A stretch of DNA of 8,871 bases from Acidobacteriota bacterium (GTDB taxonomy: Bacteria; Acidobacteriota; Terriglobia; UBA7540): contig PLWR01000691.1 of NCBI GenBank assembly GCA_003165615.1, forward strand, positions 6,705 to 15,575, written 5' to 3'. This document shows positions 6,985-8,871 of this stretch, piece after piece (the stretch's first letter is position 1; each line of letters begins with the position of its first letter). The position numbers and the translations under genes are program-made. Below the pieces are notes generated by a model. That model did no database searches. It saw only the letters and a list, made by a program, of their open reading frames with translations, and had not been told where the DNA came from.

Positions 6985-7734
6985 ATGGAAGCAACTCCTG
7001 AGAGCAACAATCAGGCGCAGGATAAGGGAAAGCCGAAGTCAAACGGCGCAGGGCAGGCGCTGATCCACCTGGACGGCGTCACCAAGGTCTTCTTCACCGA
7101 TGAGGTGGAGACGCACGCCCTTTCAGGTATTTATCTCGACATCAAACGCGGGGAGTACCTCTCGATTTCCGGTCCGTCGGGGTGTGGGAAGTCCACCTTA
7201 CTTTCCATCCTCGGATTGCTCGATTCACCGACGGAGGGAAAGTACACGCTGAATAGCGCTGAGGTTGAGGACCTGTCGATCTCGGATCGAACCCGCATCC
7301 GCAATCGGGAAATTGGATTTGTCTTCCAAGCCTTCAACCTGATCGGCGACCTGACCGTTTACGAAAACGTGGAACTGCCCCTGACGTATCGCGGCGCGCC
7401 TAGCGCCGAGCGCAAAACGCGCGTGCGGGAAGCCTTGGAAAAAGTCGGCATGGCACACCGTATGAAACATTACCCGGCACAGCTTTCCGGAGGCCAGCAG
7501 CAGCGCGTGGCCGTGGCGAGGGCGCTGGTGGGAAAGCCGTCCATCCTGTTGGCGGATGAGCCCACGGGGAACCTGGATTCGAAAAACGGCGAAACCGTAA
7601 TGGAATTGCTCCGCAACCTCCACCGCGAAGGCGCCACGATCTGTATGGTCACGCACGATCCCCGCTATGCGGAGTTTGCGCAGCGCACCGTCCACCTGTT
7701 CGACGGCCAGATTGTGGACGAAACCAGGGCGTAG
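6985..7734 (+). CDS. MacB/LolD-type ABC transporter ATP-binding protein, 249 aa
   Basis: Cytoplasmic ATPase that would power MacB/FtsX-type permeases. All ABC motifs are present and canonical: Walker A GPSGCGKST (63-71), Q-loop Gln115 in GFVFQAFNL, signature LSGGQQQR (167-174), Walker B ILLADEP with catalytic Glu192, D-loop GNLDS with Asp198, and H-loop His224 in VTHD. Phe36 or Phe37 probably serves as the A-loop aromatic. The FVFQAFNLI and [11 protein letters not shown] wording is characteristic of the LolD/MacB/FtsE branch. An N-terminal tail of about 25 hydrophilic residues (rich in N, Q, K, G) precedes the domain and is longer than in most LolD-like proteins. It follows the third permease and precedes a second, distinct ATPase, with which it could act as a homodimer or heterodimer. 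Specific substrate not determinable. Confidence 0.95.
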   Translation: MEATPESNNQAQDKGKPKSNGAGQALIHLDGVTKVFFTDEVETHALSGIYLDIKRGEYLSISGPSGCGKSTLLSILGLLDSPTEGKYTLNSAEVEDLSISDRTRIRNREIGFVFQAFNLIGDLTVYENVELPLTYRGAPSAERKTRVREALEKVGMAHRMKHYPAQLSGGQQQRVAVARALVGKPSILLADEPTGNLDSKNGETVMELLRNLHREGATICMVTHDPRYAEFAQRTVHLFDGQIVDETRA

Positions 7735-7743
7735 GGTAAGCAA

Positions 7744-7800
7744 TCGGGCGATCGGGTGATCGGTCGATCCGGCGAATGGGTGATCGGGCGAATCGGTGAG
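7744..7800. repeat. Low-complexity GATCGGG-rich direct repeats
   Basis: Variants of gatcggg and gaatcgg repeat throughout. The 10-mer gggtgatcgg occurs at 7754-7763 and 7778-7787, a 24-base period. The stretch is technically open in the frame of the second ATPase from a GTG at 7756, but this translates to repeat-derived sequence, not a protein domain. Confidence 0.7.
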
Positions 7801-7806
7801 TGCACG

Positions 7807-7899
7807 CGAAACTCGAAAATCGAAAGTCGAAAATGTAACGGGCGAGCTCGCCGACGAATTTCCCGTTTCGAATTTCGACTTTCGGTTTTCGGCATTTCG
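7807..7899. repeat. Imperfect inverted repeat with inner palindrome ggcgagctcgcc
   Basis: The left arm 7807-7833 (cgaaactcgaaaatcg...) is nearly the reverse complement of 7872-7899 (atttcgactttcggttttcg...), with a one-base gap and a few mismatches. Between them is a perfect 12-bp palindrome, ggcgagctcgcc (7841-7852). The right arm belongs to the same TTTCGA-type family as 4365-4387. A 7-bp direct repeat gtcaatc x2 follows at 7901-7914. No T-run is present. Confidence 0.75.
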
Positions 7900-7929
7900 A
7901 GTCAATCGTCAATCGAACTTCGGCAGTTC

Positions 7930-7934
7930 AAGGA
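7930..7934 (+). promoter_or_regulatory. Shine-Dalgarno that decides the start of the second ATPase
   Basis: The sequence aagga lies seven bases before the ATG at 7942. The frame is open further upstream to a GTG at 7756, but that adds 62 residues encoded by spacer repeats. The ribosome-binding site and the normal ABC N-terminus ([13 protein letters not shown]) support 7942. Confidence 0.8.
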
Positions 7935-7941
7935 CAACGCT

Positions 7942-8607
7942 ATGATCAAGACCCAGAATCTGGAACGATACTATCCCCTGGCGGGTGGCCGCTATTACGT
8001 GTTGCGGCGAATCAACCTGGAAATCAAGGAAGGCGAATTCATCACCATCATGGGGCCGTCGGGGGCGGGCAAGTCGACGCTCCTGAGCATCATGGGAATG
8101 CTCGACGGCGGTTGGGAGGGCGAATTCTTTTTCCTGGAACAGCCCGTTCATAAACTCGATCCCAAGAAGCGCATGGAGCTGAACAAGCTCTGCATCGGGT
8201 TTGTCTTTCAGCAATACCATCTGCTGGATGACTTGACGGTGGCAGAGAACCTGGATATTCCTCTTTCTTATCGCAACGTGAAGTCCTCGGAAAGGCAGGC
8301 CCTGGTGGCCGACACGCTTGACCGGTTTCAAATCGTGGGGAAGAAGGACCTCTTCCCCAGCCAGCTTTCCGGCGGGCAACAGCAGTTAGTCGCGGTCGCG
8401 CGTGCGGTAATCGCCAAACCCAAGCTGATCCTTGCCGATGAGCCCACCGGAAACCTGCATACCAGCCAGGGAAAAGAGATTATGGAATTGTTCAAGAAGC
8501 TGAACAGCGAGGGAACCACTATCATCCAGGTGACTCACTCGGAGGCAAACGCCGCATACGGCAATCGGATTATCAGGCTTCAGGATGGCTGGATCGCGGG
8601 GAATTGA
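7942..8607 (+). CDS. MacB/LolD-type ABC transporter ATP-binding protein, variant motifs, 221 aa
   Basis: Second cytoplasmic ABC ATPase of the cluster, of normal LolD-like length when started at 7942. Motifs: probable A-loop Tyr10/Tyr11, Walker [10 protein letters not shown] (38-46), Q-loop Gln90 in GFVFQQYHL, signature LSGGQQQ (142-148), Walker B LILADEP with catalytic Glu167, and H-loop His199. Three positions differ from its neighbour: Leu149 replaces the usual Arg after LSGGQQQ, His173 replaces the D-loop Asp (GNLHT, not GNLDS), and VTHS replaces VTHD. From memory, the NLH and VTHS wording recurs in a LolD-like subfamily seen in several phyla, so this is probably a subfamily trait and not decay. 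Catalytic residues are intact, so ATP hydrolysis is expected. It may pair with the canonical ATPase or serve a different permease. Confidence 0.94.
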   Translation: MIKTQNLERYYPLAGGRYYVLRRINLEIKEGEFITIMGPSGAGKSTLLSIMGMLDGGWEGEFFFLEQPVHKLDPKKRMELNKLCIGFVFQQYHLLDDLTVAENLDIPLSYRNVKSSERQALVADTLDRFQIVGKKDLFPSQLSGGQQQLVAVARAVIAKPKLILADEPTGNLHTSQGKEIMELFKKLNSEGTTIIQVTHSEANAAYGNRIIRLQDGWIAGN

Positions 8608-8702
8608 GTCATCGGGCCATTAGATCTCTTAATTCACGATTGCCGAATAGACTTGATAGGTCCAGAATCTGAAATGGCCACATGACCCAATGGCCCGATG
8701 AC
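8608..8702. repeat. 14-bp inverted repeat framing the spacer before the response regulator
   Basis: The sequence gtcatcgggccatt (8608-8621) begins directly after the ATPase stop codon, and its perfect reverse complement aatggcccgatgac lies at 8689-8702, ending 11 bases before the response-regulator ATG. The 67-base interior is AT-richer. A third copy of the 13-mer core lies at 4234-4246. It could be a dispersed repeat, a long-range stem or a paired operator. Confidence 0.8.
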
Positions 8703-8713
8703 CCAATCAGCCC

Positions 8714-8871
8714 ATGACCAGGATTCTAATTGCGGATGATCAGCCCGATATCGTGGAAGCCCTGCGCTTGTTGCTGAAGGGCGAGGGGTATCAGACCGAA
8801 TCTGCAGCCTCGCCCGGCGCAATCATGGCGGCGGTTGGAGCGAAGGATTTCGACCTGGTCCTGATGGACCT
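8714..8871 (+). CDS. Response regulator, N-terminal receiver domain (cut by right edge); probable NtrC-like activator
   Basis: Only 52 complete codons are visible before the window ends. The start MTRILIADDQPDIVEALRLL has the receiver-domain beta1 strand and the acidic pair Asp8-Asp9. LVLMD at 48-52 supplies the expected phosphoacceptor Asp52. An in-frame stop at 8699-8701 and no other start codon between make ATG 8714 the start. No clear Shine-Dalgarno precedes it (gacccaatcagccc). The wording resembles receiver domains of NtrC-type sigma-54-dependent activators that sit beside MacB-like clusters, but the AAA+ and DNA-binding domains lie outside the window, so that class is inferred. It most likely regulates the adjacent transporter genes together with a histidine kinase further downstream. 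Confidence 0.88.
   Translation, partial: MTRILIADDQPDIVEALRLLLKGEGYQTESAASPGAIMAAVGAKDFDLVLMD

Overview
The window looks like a chromosomal segment from an Acidobacteriota-like bacterium. It is moderately GC-rich. It carries three large tandem permeases of the duplicated MacB/FtsX type often called ADOP (acidobacterial duplicated orphan permease), and its spacers are packed with short low-complexity and inverted repeats. The taxon is inferred from gene family and spacer style; no rRNA or marker gene is present.

All genes lie on the plus strand. Layout: (1) bases 1-1436, the C-terminal ~60% of a first permease, cut by the left edge; (2) 1437-1718, a repeat-filled spacer with a REP-like hairpin and a 28-bp tandem repeat; (3) 1719-4175, a complete 818-residue permease; (4) 4176-4413, a spacer with a G-tract repeat, a palindrome and an inverted repeat; (5) 4414-6816, a complete 800-residue permease; (6) 6817-6984, a short spacer with an inverted repeat and a strong Shine-Dalgarno; (7) 6985-7734, a MacB/LolD-type ABC ATPase; (8) 7735-7941, another repeat-filled spacer; (9) 7942-8607, a second, different ABC ATPase; (10) 8608-8713, a spacer framed by a 14-bp inverted repeat; (11) 8714 to the right edge, the start of a two-component response regulator receiver domain, probably of an NtrC-like sigma-54 activator.

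Working model: the ATPases drive the permeases as mechanotransmission-type (MacB/LolCDE/FtsEX-like) ABC systems in the inner membrane, exporting or extracting an unknown substrate or transmitting a signal across the membrane. The response regulator would control the cluster. No periplasmic adaptor (MacA-like) or TolC-like outer-membrane gene is present in the window. The substrate cannot be read from the sequence.

The most interesting points are the direct linkage of supposedly orphan permeases to two ATPases, the asymmetric residues of the two ATPases (one canonical, one with substitutions beside the signature motif, in the D-loop and after the H-loop), and the repeat-saturated spacers, several of which share related inverted-repeat elements.
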